From the NCBI GenBank assembly GCA_001915545.1, contig MNQS01000118.1, forward strand, positions 1-50,038: DNA of 50,038 nucleotides, given 5' to 3'. Below are positions 34,089 through 44,112 of this stretch, piece by piece. How positions within the stretch are numbered: position 1 is the stretch's first letter; each line of letters opens with the position of its first letter. A program made the translations under genes and the position numbers. The notes beneath the pieces are model-generated. The model was not told the origin of the DNA. It was given only the letters and a program-made list of their open reading frames with translations, and did not search any database. Origin of the DNA: Bacteroides sp. 43_108 (GTDB lineage Bacteria > Bacteroidota > Bacteroidia > Bacteroidales > Bacteroidaceae).

Positions 34089-35129
34089 ATGAAAGATTTG
34101 AAAGAACTAGTTAGAAAGAATATTCTTGACCTCAAGCCGTACAGTTCGGCAAGAGATGAATATAAAGGAGTCAAGACTTCGGTGTTTCTTGATGCCAATG
34201 AGAGTCCGTACAATAATCCGGTGAACCGTTATCCGGATCCGCTGCAGGAGGATCTTAAGGCTATGCTTGCGAATGTGAAAGGCGTGGAGAAAAATAAGAT
34301 TTTCTTGGGCAACGGCAGTGATGAGGCGATAGACCTTGTTTACAGAATTTTCTGTAGGCCGGAAAAGGACAATGTGGTTGCACTTGAACCTACATACGGT
34401 ATGTATGAGGTGTGTGCAGACATCAATGATGTGGAGTATCGCAAGGTTAGACTTGATGACGATTTTCAGTTTAAGGCTGAATGGTTGCTCGATGCCGTTG
34501 ATGAGAACACCAAACTGATTTTTATTTGTTCTCCGAACAATCCTACAGGTAATAATCTGTCGAGAGAGGAAATAGTGAAAGTGTTGGAGCTGTTCGACGG
34601 TATTGTTGTGATTGACGAGGCATACAGCGATTTTTCATGCGCACGTCCTTTCCGCCTGGATTTGGATAAATATAAGAATATGATTGTGCTTAACACTTTT
34701 TCAAAGGCTATGGGATGTGCTGCCATCAGATTGGGAATTGCTTATGCACAGCCGGAGATAATTGAGTTCTTCAATAAGGTTAAGTATCCATATAATGTAA
34801 ATCAGCTCACTCAGGAAAAGGCGAAGGAGGTCTTGACAAATCTGCCGTCTATTCAGATGCAGGTTAATATGATACTTGAAGAGAGACGTTTCCTTGTCGA
34901 GGCCTTTTCTGTATTGCCTCTTTGCCGTAAGGTTTATCCGACAGATTCAAATTTCTTCCTGGCAAAGGTGGATGATGCCGACAAGATTTATCGTTATCTG
35001 GTAGATAATGGTATTATTGTAAGAAACAGAAGCAAGGTGGCACTGTGCGGCGATTGTTTGCGTGTGACAGTAGGAAACAAGTCTGAAAATACTCAGCTGC
35101 TTGCTGCACTGAGAAAATATAAAGGATGA
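34089..35129 (+). CDS. hisC: Histidinol-phosphate aminotransferase
   Basis: A 346-residue PLP-dependent class I/II aminotransferase converting imidazole-acetol phosphate and glutamate to histidinol phosphate. Visible family features are [64 protein letters not shown] and [16 protein letters not shown], which contains the PLP-binding Lys (in SKA). ATG 34089 starts [13 protein letters not shown]; the open frame extends upstream to a TTG at 34038 inside hisD, but that extension is not homologous. Gene order hisG-D-C-B is standard. Confidence 0.95.
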   Translation: MKDLKELVRKNILDLKPYSSARDEYKGVKTSVFLDANESPYNNPVNRYPDPLQEDLKAMLANVKGVEKNKIFLGNGSDEAIDLVYRIFCRPEKDNVVALEPTYGMYEVCADINDVEYRKVRLDDDFQFKAEWLLDAVDENTKLIFICSPNNPTGNNLSREEIVKVLELFDGIVVIDEAYSDFSCARPFRLDLDKYKNMIVLNTFSKAMGCAAIRLGIAYAQPEIIEFFNKVKYPYNVNQLTQEKAKEVLTNLPSIQMQVNMILEERRFLVEAFSVLPLCRKVYPTDSNFFLAKVDDADKIYRYLVDNGIIVRNRSKVALCGDCLRVTVGNKSENTQLLAALRKYKG

Positions 35130-35167
35130 GTTTCTGATGTTTTCTGACCTTAAAACAAATATGATGT

Positions 35168-36274
35168 ATGAAACAGGCGCTGTTTATAGATAGAGACGGT
35201 ACAATCCTTAAGGAACCTGAGGATGAGCAGATTGATTCGTATGATAAGTTCGAGTTTCTGCCAGGCGTAATCAGAAATCTCAATTTCATAAGGACAAAGT
35301 TGGATTTTGAGTTTGTGATGGTCAGCAATCAGGACGGATTGGGTACGGATTCGTATCCTGAAGATACGTTTTGGCCAACACATAATCTTATGCTTGATGT
35401 CTTGAAAGGGGAGGGTGTAGAGTTTGATGATATTCTCATTGACAGGTCTTTTCCATCGGACAATCTGCCTACGCGCAAGCCAGGAACTGGTATGCTGGGA
35501 AGATATCTTTCCGGTGATTATGACATGAGCAAGTGTTTCGTTATCGGCGACAGAGCGACGGATGCGCAACTGGCAAAGAACATGGGATGCAGGGCTATTA
35601 TAATTAATCCGCAATTGCGTGGGGACTTTGCTGGCGATAGTGATGTATATGTTGCCGACACGTGGGACAAGATTTGCGAAATAATTTTTGCTGGTGAGCG
35701 TACTGCTTCAGTCAGACGTACTACACACGAAACTGATGTTGATGTGTGGATGAATCTTGACGGTACAGGTGAATGCTGTGTGAGCACAGGCTTGGGTTTC
35801 TTCGATCACATGCTGGAGCAAATTGCCAAGCATGGAGGCATTGATTTGAAGATTAACGTGAAAGGTGACTTGAACGTTGATGAGCATCACACTATCGAGG
35901 ATACCGGACTTGCTCTGGGTGAATGTATCGCAAAGGCGCTCGGAGACAAGAGGGGCATCGAACGGTACGGATATTGTCTGCCGATGGATGATTGTCTGTG
36001 TCACGTTGTGCTCGATTTCGGAGGCAGACCATGGCTGGTATGGAATGCTGAGTTCAAGCGTGAGAAGGTAGGCGATGTACCAACAGAGATGTTCATGCAT
36101 TTCTTCAAGAGTTTCAGCGATGCTGCCAAGATGAACTTGAATATATGGGCTGAAGGTGAGAACGAGCATCATAAGATTGAAGGAATCTTCAAGGCGCTTG
36201 CACGTTCGCTCAAGATGGCTATAAAGCGAGACATCTACAAGTTTCAGCTTCCTTCAAGCAAGGGTGTACTGTAG
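35168..36274 (+). CDS. hisB: Bifunctional histidinol-phosphatase / imidazoleglycerol-phosphate dehydratase
   Basis: A 368-residue fusion enzyme. The N-terminal HAD phosphatase (about 1-165) has the nucleophile motif DRDGT at 8-12 and [15 protein letters not shown] near 128. It removes phosphate from histidinol phosphate. The C-terminal dehydratase (about 178-368) has [27 protein letters not shown] and [15 protein letters not shown], the manganese-binding motif. The fused form occurs in gamma-proteobacteria and Bacteroidetes. It is the last his gene here; hisH, hisA, hisF and hisIE must lie elsewhere, so the pathway is split. Confidence 0.95.
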   Translation: MKQALFIDRDGTILKEPEDEQIDSYDKFEFLPGVIRNLNFIRTKLDFEFVMVSNQDGLGTDSYPEDTFWPTHNLMLDVLKGEGVEFDDILIDRSFPSDNLPTRKPGTGMLGRYLSGDYDMSKCFVIGDRATDAQLAKNMGCRAIIINPQLRGDFAGDSDVYVADTWDKICEIIFAGERTASVRRTTHETDVDVWMNLDGTGECCVSTGLGFFDHMLEQIAKHGGIDLKINVKGDLNVDEHHTIEDTGLALGECIAKALGDKRGIERYGYCLPMDDCLCHVVLDFGGRPWLVWNAEFKREKVGDVPTEMFMHFFKSFSDAAKMNLNIWAEGENEHHKIEGIFKALARSLKMAIKRDIYKFQLPSSKGVL

Positions 36275-36325
36275 ACATTCGGGACTTAGGCAATAATTAA
36301 GGTTATAACTATATGATAAATTTGC

Positions 36326-36333
36326 TATCTTTG
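36326..36333 (+). promoter_or_regulatory. -7 element of the esterase gene
   Basis: TATCTTTG matches TAnnTTTG exactly, 19 bp before the ATG at 36353. The expected TTG is only TTA (36303-36305, 20-bp spacer). It suggests the esterase is transcribed separately from the his operon. Confidence 0.5.
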
Positions 36334-36352
36334 GCGGAAAAATCAGAATCTT

Positions 36353-36958
36353 ATGAAACTTGTCTATTTTCACGGTTTCGGTTCTTCCGGGGCCAGCGGT
36401 ACTGTGGACATTCTCCGCAAGTGTTTTCCTGAAGCTGAAGTTGTAGCACCAGATATTCCAGTCGATCCTGTTGAGGCTTTGCCTTACTTGAAGGAACTTT
36501 GTGAAAAAGAACAGCCGGACATCATCATAGGCACCAGTATGGGAGGCATGTATGCACAGCAGATGCGTGGTTTTGTACGTATATGCGTGAATCCGGCATT
36601 CAACATGTCAACGATGAGTAAAGTGCTCAAGACTGGTGTTCACAAGTTTTACAACGGACGAAAGGACAATCAGAAGGAATTCAAGATTACAAAGGAGATA
36701 ATTCAGCACCATAATCAGATGGAGCGTGCACAGTTTAAGGGAATAACGGATTTTGACCTGAAGAACTGCTACGGACTCTTTGGTATAGATGACCCTGTTG
36801 TTAATACTTATGACATGTTCCGCAAGCACTATCCGAATGCTATACGTTTTGAAGGCGGACACAGACTGAATGATAAAGTCATACACAAGGTGCTCATTCC
36901 GCTTATCAAAAAGATTATGGATGAGAAGAATGCTGAAAATGCTTCTGATAACGCTTGA
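36353..36958 (+). CDS. YqiA-like alpha/beta-hydrolase (UPF0227-type esterase)
   Basis: A 201-residue cytoplasmic alpha/beta-hydrolase. It begins MKLVYFHGFGSSGASGTVD (oxyanion-loop HGFGSS) and carries the nucleophile elbow GTSMGG at about residues 61-66. A GIDDP segment near 143 and a late His (GGHRLNDK near 169) complete a plausible Ser-Asp-His triad. The family resembles E. coli YqiA, a weak esterase of unknown physiological substrate. It has no signal peptide. Its own promoter element and a following bidirectional terminator make it a single-gene unit. Confidence 0.75.
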   Translation: MKLVYFHGFGSSGASGTVDILRKCFPEAEVVAPDIPVDPVEALPYLKELCEKEQPDIIIGTSMGGMYAQQMRGFVRICVNPAFNMSTMSKVLKTGVHKFYNGRKDNQKEFKITKEIIQHHNQMERAQFKGITDFDLKNCYGLFGIDDPVVNTYDMFRKHYPNAIRFEGGHRLNDKVIHKVLIPLIKKIMDEKNAENASDNA

Positions 36959-37006
36959 CCTTATACTTATAATCTTAAAACACTGATTTATTCAGCGTAA
37001 ACAAAA

Positions 37007-37047
37007 ATCCCTGGAAGCTTGTAGTCATTGCTTCCAGGGATTTTTTG
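37007..37047. terminator. Bidirectional terminator between esterase and DUF4270 gene
   Basis: ATCCCTGGAAGC (37007-37018, with one extra A before) pairs perfectly with GCTTCCAGGGAT (37030-37041). Five A precede and six T follow, so it works for both convergent transcripts ending at 36958 and 37121. Confidence 0.88.
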
Positions 37048-37120
37048 TTTTGTTATATCGTCGTTCGTATTCTTTCCGCAAGTCCGGTTATGCTTGTTTC
37101 TAGCTGATAACTAAATTTTT

Positions 37121-38479
37121 TCAGCGGTTGAACTTGCTGTATATCACATCCATTTCAACTTTGTCTTTTCCTCCTACGAGTCTTGCACTTGACATGCTGA
37201 AATCGTGTGTCATTCTTATGAGTTTATTTGACGAATCATACGTTGCGCTGACTGGTATAAGCAGAACCTTGTTCCAGTTTTCAGTGGCAGTACCGTTTTT
37301 CTTCTCATTCATACATTTGATCAGCAGACGTGATATGTTGCTGAATGTGTATGTATTGTAACTGCTGTTGAATGAAGTAACGTATGATGATTCGTTGTCG
37401 CTAACCTGATACTTCTCAAAGAATCCGTTCTCGTAGTCGTCAAGTCTTACCATCAGTAGTGTTTGAGGAATTCCGAGTTTGAATTCGCTGTTTACCGTAC
37501 TGTTGTATCTGGTGAGCGTTATGCTTGCAGAATTGATGGTATCGTTTGTGTGGATAGAGTCAATCGGAAGTGTCAGCATTGTGAATATTCCTGCAGGCGT
37601 CTTCAGATATGTAGCCTCTTTGTTTTCCATCAGTTCTTCAAGTCCGGAGTTCTCGAATCGGGTAGCCTGTATTACTTCTTCTGTAGATGCAAACTGACAT
37701 GTTCCCAATGTGTCTTTCTTGTAGTTCTCATCATAGTAGTTGAAGTTGATGTTGAACTGCGACACATCTATGTAGGCTATAGCTCCGTCGCCGCTTTCAA
37801 GCTTGAAATAGAAACCTTTACTTCCTGGGAGACCGCTGTTTACCCATGCAGTGGTGTTCTCGAAATGAGATGGATTCTTAAGATAATCATCATAGATAGT
37901 CTGTCCTATGGATTTCGGCAAACTTATATTGATGCTGCGGTAATAATCTCCAGACCATCTGTCTTCATCTTCTATTGTACGGTCGGATAGTGTGAACCAT
38001 TTCACTGCAAGCGGTTCTGCATTAAGATCACAATATTTGCTCGGATCTATGTTGGTGTAATAGTCCTGGTCGGCATCCATTACAACATTGAGCGGATAAA
38101 CGCTTAACTTGAATGTGGCCAACGAGTCACCGATGTAGTCTTCAACAAAAAGTTTTAGATCGACGGAGGTTATTTCACCATTCACAACGCTGTCAGGAAA
38201 TGAGAATGTTTCTGCACAGTAGAATTGTGCGAGAAAGTCTGACTTCACGACTGTTCCGGTTTCAGGATCTGTGAATTTTCCGAGATAAGATATACTTGAA
38301 CGCGCAAGTACAGAATCTCCGGCAAGATACGATTCGGAACTGAGCTTGTAGGTTTTGTATTCGTTTGTCACAAAATCGTGTGGAGGCATGATGTCTACAC
38401 CCAATGTTGACGTGTTGTCGTCGCAGCTCAGCATTGCCAAGCCGGCAGAGATGACGTACAATATGTTTCTTATTTTCAT
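37121..38479 (-). CDS. DUF4270 lipoprotein
   Basis: A 452-residue lipoprotein. The N-terminus MKIRNILYVISAGLAMLSCDD has a lipobox with Cys at residue 19, followed by acidic residues typical of surface-exposed Bacteroidetes lipoproteins. The mature part starts with STLGVDIMPPHDF and contains beta-rich repeats (SITLTRYNSTVNSEFKLGIP, NISRLLIKCMNEKK). It ends ARLVGGKDKVEMDVIYSKFNR, as in the DUF4270 family. Function is unknown. It is 32 bp downstream of the glycogen synthase on the same strand, a pairing I recognise from other Bacteroidales; a shared transcript is likely. Confidence 0.83.
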   Translation of the reverse strand: MKIRNILYVISAGLAMLSCDDNTSTLGVDIMPPHDFVTNEYKTYKLSSESYLAGDSVLARSSISYLGKFTDPETGTVVKSDFLAQFYCAETFSFPDSVVNGEITSVDLKLFVEDYIGDSLATFKLSVYPLNVVMDADQDYYTNIDPSKYCDLNAEPLAVKWFTLSDRTIEDEDRWSGDYYRSINISLPKSIGQTIYDDYLKNPSHFENTTAWVNSGLPGSKGFYFKLESGDGAIAYIDVSQFNINFNYYDENYKKDTLGTCQFASTEEVIQATRFENSGLEELMENKEATYLKTPAGIFTMLTLPIDSIHTNDTINSASITLTRYNSTVNSEFKLGIPQTLLMVRLDDYENGFFEKYQVSDNESSYVTSFNSSYNTYTFSNISRLLIKCMNEKKNGTATENWNKVLLIPVSATYDSSNKLIRMTHDFSMSSARLVGGKDKVEMDVIYSKFNR

Positions 38480-38511
38480 GACGGAATATATTATGGTATT
38501 CCTTAGCGGTT

Positions 38512-39324
38512 TTAATCCATTACAGTCTCGTAGAATGAATTGTATGCATCGCGGTAAGTCTCTTCCGACTGATTTTCGAGGATAGGCAGATTGAGGCTCT
38601 TTGCGTATTCTGCAATTGCCGGATCTACACCTTCATCGCCAAGAATCAAACCGTCAGAATACTTGACTGCAATTTTAGACAATTCTGTATGTCCAAATTT
38701 GCCGTTGCACACATCTTCAAAGTCTTCCTTGCAGATATCCTTGAATGGGAGACAATCTGCAAAGTGTTCTCCAAGGTCATTCTGGAATTCCTTTGATGTA
38801 GCAGTGAACACAACTTTTGCATTTTGGAAAGACGGTTCATCTTTGTAGGCTTTCTTTATGAAAATAGGAGCCAATGCAGTGATCCATCCATCACAATGAA
38901 TAACGTCGGGTACCCATCTGAGTTTCTTTACTGTTTCAAGCACACCTCTGGCGTAAAATATTGCACGTTCACCGTTATCTTCATATTCATTTCCGTCAGG
39001 ATCGCATGTCATGGTCCTTTTCTGGAAATAGTCATCGTTGTCGATGAAATAGATCTGCATTCTTGCAGCCTGTATAGAAGAAACTTTGATGATGAGCGGG
39101 TGGTCTGTCTCATCGATGATGAGGTTCATTCCAGACAGACGTATAACTTCGTGCAGTTGGTTTCTGCGCTCGTTTATGATGCCCCATTTAGGAGTGAATG
39201 TTCTGATTTCGTGTCCTCTTTCCTGTATTGCCTGGGGGAGATTTCTTCCTATCAGTGCTCTTTCAGATTCAGGTACAAATGGTGTAATCTCTTGTGTAAT
39301 AAACAGTATCTTTTTTGCCTTCAT
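38512..39324 (-). CDS. Short glycogen/starch synthase (GT5 N-terminal catalytic domain only)
   Basis: A 270-residue protein beginning MKAKKILFITQEITPFVPES, related to the N-terminal ADP-glucose glycosyltransferase domain of glycogen synthase. Matching features are LPQAIQERGHEIRTFTPKWG, GERAIFYARGVLETVKKL and PDVIHCDGWITALAPIF. Full-length GT5 enzymes have about 480 residues with a second Rossmann domain. Here the frame ends cleanly after SYNSFYETVMD-type sequence, so only half is present. The short version is recurrent in Bacteroidales rather than a fresh truncation, and its activity is uncertain. ATG 39324 is preferred over 39354, because the longer start would sit at the predicted RNA start. 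Confidence 0.8.
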   Translation of the reverse strand: MKAKKILFITQEITPFVPESERALIGRNLPQAIQERGHEIRTFTPKWGIINERRNQLHEVIRLSGMNLIIDETDHPLIIKVSSIQAARMQIYFIDNDDYFQKRTMTCDPDGNEYEDNGERAIFYARGVLETVKKLRWVPDVIHCDGWITALAPIFIKKAYKDEPSFQNAKVVFTATSKEFQNDLGEHFADCLPFKDICKEDFEDVCNGKFGHTELSKIAVKYSDGLILGDEGVDPAIAEYAKSLNLPILENQSEETYRDAYNSFYETVMD

Positions 39325-39351
39325 TATTTTGTATATTGTGAATACATTATG

Positions 39352-39382
39352 CAAATGTACGCATAAATGGCGATTAATGCAA
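39352..39382 (-). promoter_or_regulatory. Promoter of the glycogen synthase / DUF4270 pair
   Basis: Read on the minus strand, TTG (39380-39382), a 20-bp spacer and TACATTTG (39352-39359) match the Bacteroidetes consensus. RNA would begin near 39345, about 20 bases before ATG 39324. This rules out the longer frame start at 39354. Confidence 0.72.
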
Positions 39383-39725
39383 CGTTTTTCATTTTATTAA
39401 TAAATATGTGGGAGTCTGTCGACTAACCAGCAGGTGTATATTTGCTGTCGTTTTGAGTTGAAAAAGCGTACGTATGATATCGTAGATGCGTGTATTTTTC
39501 GGCTTGCGTTTTTATCGTTTTATAGCTGTCGTGTTATGTCTCCTACAATCTGGATTTTTGTTTTTTAATATCTTGATTTGTCGATGAATATGCCGGCTTT
39601 CGGATAATTAGTGCAGTAAAAAGTGTCAAAAGGCAGTTTTTATATGATAGTGTTTCTGTTTTTGCAAAAATATAGCTTACTTTGCAGGCTGTTACGGAAA
39701 CAAATGGTTTCATAAACAAATTAAA
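39383..39725. other. Spacer upstream of panC
   Basis: No gene was found. A perfect -7 element TATATTTG lies at 39437-39444 (plus), but without a well-spaced TTG, and would give a 5' leader of about 270 bases for panC. A closer, degenerate TTACTTTG occurs at about 39677-39684. Which one drives panCD cannot be decided from the sequence. Confidence 0.4.
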
Positions 39726-40580
39726 ATGAAAGTTGTAAATACAGTTCAGGAACTTAAAGCCGAACTTGCGGCATTTAGGTCTGAAGGGAAAAAAATTGGT
39801 CTGGTGCCTACAATGGGGGCTCTTCATGCAGGTCATGCTTCACTTGTAGGACGCAGTGTTAAGGAAAACGATGTCACGGTAGTCAGCGTATTTGTCAATC
39901 CTACCCAGTTCAACGATAAAAAGGATTTGGAAACATATCCTAGAACGTTGGAGGCAGATTGTCGTCTGCTTGAATCTATGGGAGCCGATATAGTTTTTGC
40001 TCCATCGGCAGAAGAGGTTTATCCTGAACCTGATACGCGTACATTCTCTTATCCTCCTACAGACACCGTTATGGAAGGAGCGTTCAGACCAGGACATTTC
40101 AATGGAGTTTGCCAGATTGTAAGCAAACTGTTCAGCTACGTAGAGCCAGATAAGGCTTATTTCGGAGAAAAGGATTTCCAGCAGATTGCTGTAGTCAAGG
40201 CCATGGTCAAGGATCTCAATATTCCTGTAGAAATATGCCCATGTAAGATTGTCCGTGAGGACGACGGTTTGGCATTGAGCAGCCGCAACGCACTCTTGAC
40301 CGCTGAAGAGAGAACTTTGGCTGTGAATATTTCAAAAACTCTTTTTGCCAGTGTTGATTATGCCAAGGAGCATACGCTCGAGGAAACAAAGAAATTTGTC
40401 ATTGACACAATCAATGCTCACGAAGGGCTTGAAGTACAGTATTACGAAATTGTTGACGGTGATTCGCTCCGCAGTCTTGCTTCTTGGGACGACAGCGATT
40501 ATATCGTCGGCTGTATAACAGTCTTCTGCGGTGCACGTCCTGTGCGTCTTATAGATAATGTCAAGTACAAGGAAAAATAA
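39726..40580 (+). CDS. panC: Pantothenate synthetase
   Basis: A 284-residue enzyme that joins pantoate and beta-alanine with ATP to form pantothenate (vitamin B5, precursor of coenzyme A). The nucleotide-binding motif [17 protein letters not shown] (HxGH-type) starts near residue 25. [52 protein letters not shown] and the KMSKS-like loop [16 protein letters not shown] are all family hallmarks. The length is normal. panD, which supplies the beta-alanine, begins 24 bp downstream. Confidence 0.97.
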   Translation: MKVVNTVQELKAELAAFRSEGKKIGLVPTMGALHAGHASLVGRSVKENDVTVVSVFVNPTQFNDKKDLETYPRTLEADCRLLESMGADIVFAPSAEEVYPEPDTRTFSYPPTDTVMEGAFRPGHFNGVCQIVSKLFSYVEPDKAYFGEKDFQQIAVVKAMVKDLNIPVEICPCKIVREDDGLALSSRNALLTAEERTLAVNISKTLFASVDYAKEHTLEETKKFVIDTINAHEGLEVQYYEIVDGDSLRSLASWDDSDYIVGCITVFCGARPVRLIDNVKYKEK

Positions 40581-40604
40581 ACCATATTCAGATCTGTAAG
40601 CATT

Positions 40605-40958
40605 ATGATGATAGAAGTATTGAAATCGAAGCTCCATTGCGTCCGTGTGACCGAGGCTAACCTTAACTATATGGGCAGCATCACGATTGATGAGGATCTG
40701 ATGGATGCAGCGAATCTTATAGCCGGCGAAAAAGTGCAGATTGTCGACAATAACAACGGCGAAAGATTTGAGACTTATATTATAAAAGGACGCAGGGGAA
40801 GCGGTGAGATTTGTCTCAACGGAGCAGCTGCAAGAAAAGTTCAGGTAGGTGATATAGTAATTATCATTGCCTACGCTCTGATGGACTTTGAAGAGGCCAA
40901 GACTTTCAAGCCTACAGTTGTTTTCCCTGATTCAGAAACTAATTCCATCGTAAAATAG
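40605..40958 (+). CDS. panD: Aspartate 1-decarboxylase precursor
   Basis: A 117-residue pyruvoyl-dependent enzyme making beta-alanine from aspartate. The self-cleavage site is Gly24-Ser25 in [12 protein letters not shown], counted from the first of two adjacent ATG codons; this gives the same numbering as in E. coli. Ser25 becomes the pyruvoyl group. The conserved [24 protein letters not shown] stretch follows. It forms a two-gene unit with panC for pantothenate synthesis. A terminator hairpin lies about 90 bp downstream. Confidence 0.97.
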   Translation: MMIEVLKSKLHCVRVTEANLNYMGSITIDEDLMDAANLIAGEKVQIVDNNNGERFETYIIKGRRGSGEICLNGAAARKVQVGDIVIIIAYALMDFEEAKTFKPTVVFPDSETNSIVK

Positions 40959-41049
40959 AGCTTCTTGTTCTGAGCACATAGTGCGTGTAGAAGGCTCTAT
41001 TGTACATCTCTTTGTATAGGTCGATAGTTTTATAGATGATATAATAGAA

Positions 41050-41093
41050 AAGGACCGCAATGCTTTATATGGCTTTGCGGTCCTTATTTTTTT
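41050..41093. terminator. Terminator between panD and nrdG
   Basis: AAGGACCGCAA (41050-41060) pairs perfectly with TTGCGGTCCTT (41075-41085), followed by ATTTTTTT on the plus strand. It separates the convergent panCD and nrdDG units. The opposite side has AGAAA, so it may also work on the minus strand. Confidence 0.85.
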
Positions 41094-41120
41094 GTATGTT
41101 GTCTCTACTTCCTTTTGGGT

Positions 41121-41612
41121 TTATGCCTGTTTGTAGAGTTCCACATGTCCGTGGTCCATAGAAGCATGTACGTCAATGATGCGCTGGTTGCTGCTTCCGC
41201 GAAACATGAGGTCTGGGTCGTGCATTGATTCTATGTACGGCCCGTCCACCAGTACGTCAATCCATTTGAGCAGTTCTCGCTGTTCCGTATTCTGCATTAT
41301 TCGTTCAAATGTATATCCCGTGTAGCACCAGATGTTCTTGTCCGTCTTCTGTTTCACCATTTGTGCCAATCGTGCAAAGCCTTTGGGCTGGAACATCGGA
41401 TCGCCACCGCTGAACGTGACGTCTGCAAATTCATCTGCCTGTATGACGTCGAAAATTTCTTCTACAGGAGTGGGGCGTCCGGCCTCAATCTTCCACGATT
41501 GCGGATTGTGGCATCCCGGGCAGGCGTTCGGGCATCCGGCGCCATAGACCGCGGTGCGGAATCCTGGTCCGTCAACCGTCGTATCTTCCACTATTTTTAT
41601 AAGCGAAATCAT
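41121..41612 (-). CDS. nrdG: Anaerobic ribonucleotide reductase activating protein
   Basis: A 163-residue radical SAM enzyme that installs the glycyl radical on NrdD. The iron-sulfur cluster motif CxxxCxxC appears as CPNACPGC near residues 26-33, after DTTVDGPGFRTAVYGAG. FSGGDPMFQ (near 68) is the SAM-binding GGE-like motif. ATG 41612 (MISLIKIVED) is chosen; the open frame also allows a TTG at 41627 overlapping the nrdD stop. The start is 11 bp after nrdD, so the two are co-transcribed under the riboswitch upstream of nrdD. Confidence 0.93.
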   Translation of the reverse strand: MISLIKIVEDTTVDGPGFRTAVYGAGCPNACPGCHNPQSWKIEAGRPTPVEEIFDVIQADEFADVTFSGGDPMFQPKGFARLAQMVKQKTDKNIWCYTGYTFERIMQNTEQRELLKWIDVLVDGPYIESMHDPDLMFRGSSNQRIIDVHASMDHGHVELYKQA

Positions 41613-41623
41613 AGTTCCACAGT

Positions 41624-43837
41624 TCAATTGTCAGAATGTATTACGCGGTCGTTGAGTTCGGCCAGCTTTGCTTTGTTCCAGCGTTCTGTTGTTCCCACAA
41701 GGTAGCCTGTTATGCGCTGCAGCTTGTCTATATGTGTGCTTCCGCATTTAGGGCATACCTGCATATTTGCGTCTGCATTCTCGTATCCGCATTCCATGCA
41801 GCGGTTGCGGTTGTGGTTTACGGAACCGTAGCCCATGTTGAAGCGGTCCATCATGTCCACAACCCGCATGATGGCTTCCGGATTGTGTGTGGCGTCACCG
41901 TCCATTTCAACGTAGAATATGTGTCCGCCTCGTGTCAGATCGTGGTAAGGTGCTTCAATCTCAGCCTTGTGGCGTGCGCTGCATTTGTAGTAAACCGGCA
42001 CATGGTTTGAGTTTGTGTAGTAGTCGCGATCTGTTATACCAGGTATAGAACCGTATGTCTTGCGGTCTATTTTTGTGAATTTGCCCGAAAGTCCTTCTGC
42101 CGGTGTAGCCAGAATGCTGTAGTTGTGCTGGAATCTTTCTGAGAAGTCGTTCGCACGGTCGCGCATGTATGTCACTATTTTCAGACCGAGTTTCTGAGCC
42201 TCGTCCGATTCCCCGTGATGCTTGCCGGTGAGAGCCACCAGACATTCTGCCAGTCCTATGAAACCGATTCCCAATGTACCCTGGTTGATTACAGATGCTA
42301 TTGTGTCGTTCGGCTTCAGAGTGTCGCTTCCCAGCCACAGTGCACTCATCACCAGAGGGAACTGCTTTGCAAACGCCGTTTTCTGGAACTCTAGTCTTTC
42401 GTGAAGCTGATTTGCCGTAGTTTCGAGCATGGCGTCGAGTTTTGCGAAAAATGCGGCTATACGTTCTTCCTTATTTTCGATAGTACGGCACTCCAGTGCA
42501 AGACGTACAATGTTGATTGTAGAGAACGATATGTTGCCGCGTCCGATCGATGTTTTCGGTCCGAAACGGTTTTCGAACACTCTTGTACGGCATCCCATCG
42601 TTGCAGTCTCGTATTGGTAACGCTGAGGGTCGTCAGCTCTCCATTTCTCGTGTCTGTTGAATGTGGCATCAAGATTTATGAAGTTTGGGAAGAACCTTCT
42701 AGCCGTGACCTTGCATGCATATTTGTAAAGGTCGTAGTTCGGATCCTCCGGCATGTAGTTCACGCCTCTTTTCTTTTTCCATATCTGTATAGGGAATATG
42801 GCTGTCTCGCCGTTGCCGACTCCTTCATACGTGCTGCGCAGAACCTCGCGTATGATGCATCGGCCTTCGGCTGATGTGTCCGTACCGTAGTTTATGGAAC
42901 TGAACACCACCTGATTGCCTCCGCGCGAGTGTATGGTGTTCATGTTGTGTATGAATGCTTCCATTGACTGATGCACTCTTGCAACAGTCTTGTTTATGGC
43001 GTGCTGAAGCATGCGTGCTTCGCCCTGAAGTCCGTCGAGAGGCAGAGTGATGTAATCTGCAATCTGACTGTCGTACAGATGTGACAGGTCTTGTCCATTC
43101 AGCTCCTCAAGCGTCTTTATTTCTTCAATGAAACTGCTGCGCACGTATGGTGCAAGATAGAAATCAAAAGCCGGTATGGCCTGACCTCCGTGCATTTCGT
43201 TCTGTGCTGTTTCCAAAGATATGCATCCGAGTATGCTCGCTGTTTCTATTCGCTTGGCAGGGCGCGATTCGCCATGTCCTGCAGAGAATCCTTCCTTCAA
43301 TATCTTGTCGAGCGGATGCTGTACGCAGGTAAGACTCTTGGTCGGGTAGTAGTCCTTGTCGTGTATGTGCAGATAGTTGCCTCTTACCGCCTCTTTGGCA
43401 TCATCGCTGAGAAGGTAGTCGTCGACAAACGGCTTTGTCGTTTCGCTCGCGAATTTCATCATCATTCCTGCCGGTGTGTCGGCATTCATGTTTGCATTTT
43501 CGCGAGTGATGTCGTTTGACTTTATGTTGATGATTTCGAGAAACATGTCGCGTGTCTTGGCTTTGCGGGCAATGCTTCTCTGATTGCGGTAGGCAATGTA
43601 TTTTTGTGCAACGTCCTTGCGGCGGCTTGCCATCAGTTCCATTTCCACGGCGTCCTGTATCTCTTCGACCGTCATCTGCGGCTTGCCTTTCACTGTCACG
43701 TGGTCGGTTATGAGATGCACCAGATCCATGTCTTCGCCCTTGTCGGTGTGGAGCATGGCTTTGCGTATCGCAGTGATTATTTTCTGCTCGTTGAAGCCGA
43801 CAATGCGTCCGTCTCTCTTTACAACTGTCTGAATCAT
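41624..43837 (-). CDS. nrdD: Anaerobic (class III) ribonucleoside-triphosphate reductase
   Basis: A 737-residue glycyl-radical enzyme reducing ribonucleotides to deoxyribonucleotides without oxygen. The N-terminal ATP-cone (MIQTVVKRDGRIVGFNEQKI) occupies about residues 1-95. The catalytic barrel follows (YLHIHDKDYYPTKSLTCVQH; IHSRGGNQVVFSSINYG). The C-terminal zinc site uses CMECG and CPKCG. The glycyl-radical loop RITGYLVGTTERWN sits near residue 715. The frame stays open upstream to 44107, but those 90 residues show no homology and fall in the riboswitch leader. ATG 43837 is therefore the start. Confidence 0.96.
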   Translation of the reverse strand: MIQTVVKRDGRIVGFNEQKIITAIRKAMLHTDKGEDMDLVHLITDHVTVKGKPQMTVEEIQDAVEMELMASRRKDVAQKYIAYRNQRSIARKAKTRDMFLEIINIKSNDITRENANMNADTPAGMMMKFASETTKPFVDDYLLSDDAKEAVRGNYLHIHDKDYYPTKSLTCVQHPLDKILKEGFSAGHGESRPAKRIETASILGCISLETAQNEMHGGQAIPAFDFYLAPYVRSSFIEEIKTLEELNGQDLSHLYDSQIADYITLPLDGLQGEARMLQHAINKTVARVHQSMEAFIHNMNTIHSRGGNQVVFSSINYGTDTSAEGRCIIREVLRSTYEGVGNGETAIFPIQIWKKKRGVNYMPEDPNYDLYKYACKVTARRFFPNFINLDATFNRHEKWRADDPQRYQYETATMGCRTRVFENRFGPKTSIGRGNISFSTINIVRLALECRTIENKEERIAAFFAKLDAMLETTANQLHERLEFQKTAFAKQFPLVMSALWLGSDTLKPNDTIASVINQGTLGIGFIGLAECLVALTGKHHGESDEAQKLGLKIVTYMRDRANDFSERFQHNYSILATPAEGLSGKFTKIDRKTYGSIPGITDRDYYTNSNHVPVYYKCSARHKAEIEAPYHDLTRGGHIFYVEMDGDATHNPEAIMRVVDMMDRFNMGYGSVNHNRNRCMECGYENADANMQVCPKCGSTHIDKLQRITGYLVGTTERWNKAKLAELNDRVIHSDN

Positions 43838-44112
43838 TTCTTTTGAACGTTTTTTTTGAGATTCATAAAACATGCGAAATTCCGGCTCGGCACTTCTCTC
43901 AAGCATCACCAAGGGCTCTGCTGTTTTGAAGCGTATGCGCCCATGTCCGTTTTTCGGATGACAGCAAAAGTTTACTCCGCAGTTTTTCGGCTGTGGTGCT
44001 GATTCAATTGCGCAACGCATCCACGCACAGTGGTGCGTACTGAGAAAATGCCTATTTCGCTTTATATTATAATACTGTGCATTGCCTCCTAAACCCCGAG
44101 TCGGCAAGAACT
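43838..44112 (-). other. nrdD leader between riboswitch aptamer and start codon
   Basis: About 275 bases of untranslated leader hold the expression platform. An imperfect hairpin is visible at about 44022-44040 (ACGCAtCCAC ... GTGGTGCGT). No clear U-tract terminator was recognised, so control may be by masking the ribosome-binding site or by a structure I could not resolve. Confidence 0.4.

Noticed and set aside
43838..44107. 90-residue N-terminal extension of the nrdD reading frame
   Set aside because: The extension lies in the riboswitch leader, shows no ribonucleotide reductase homology, and the ATP-cone begins exactly at the internal ATG 43837.
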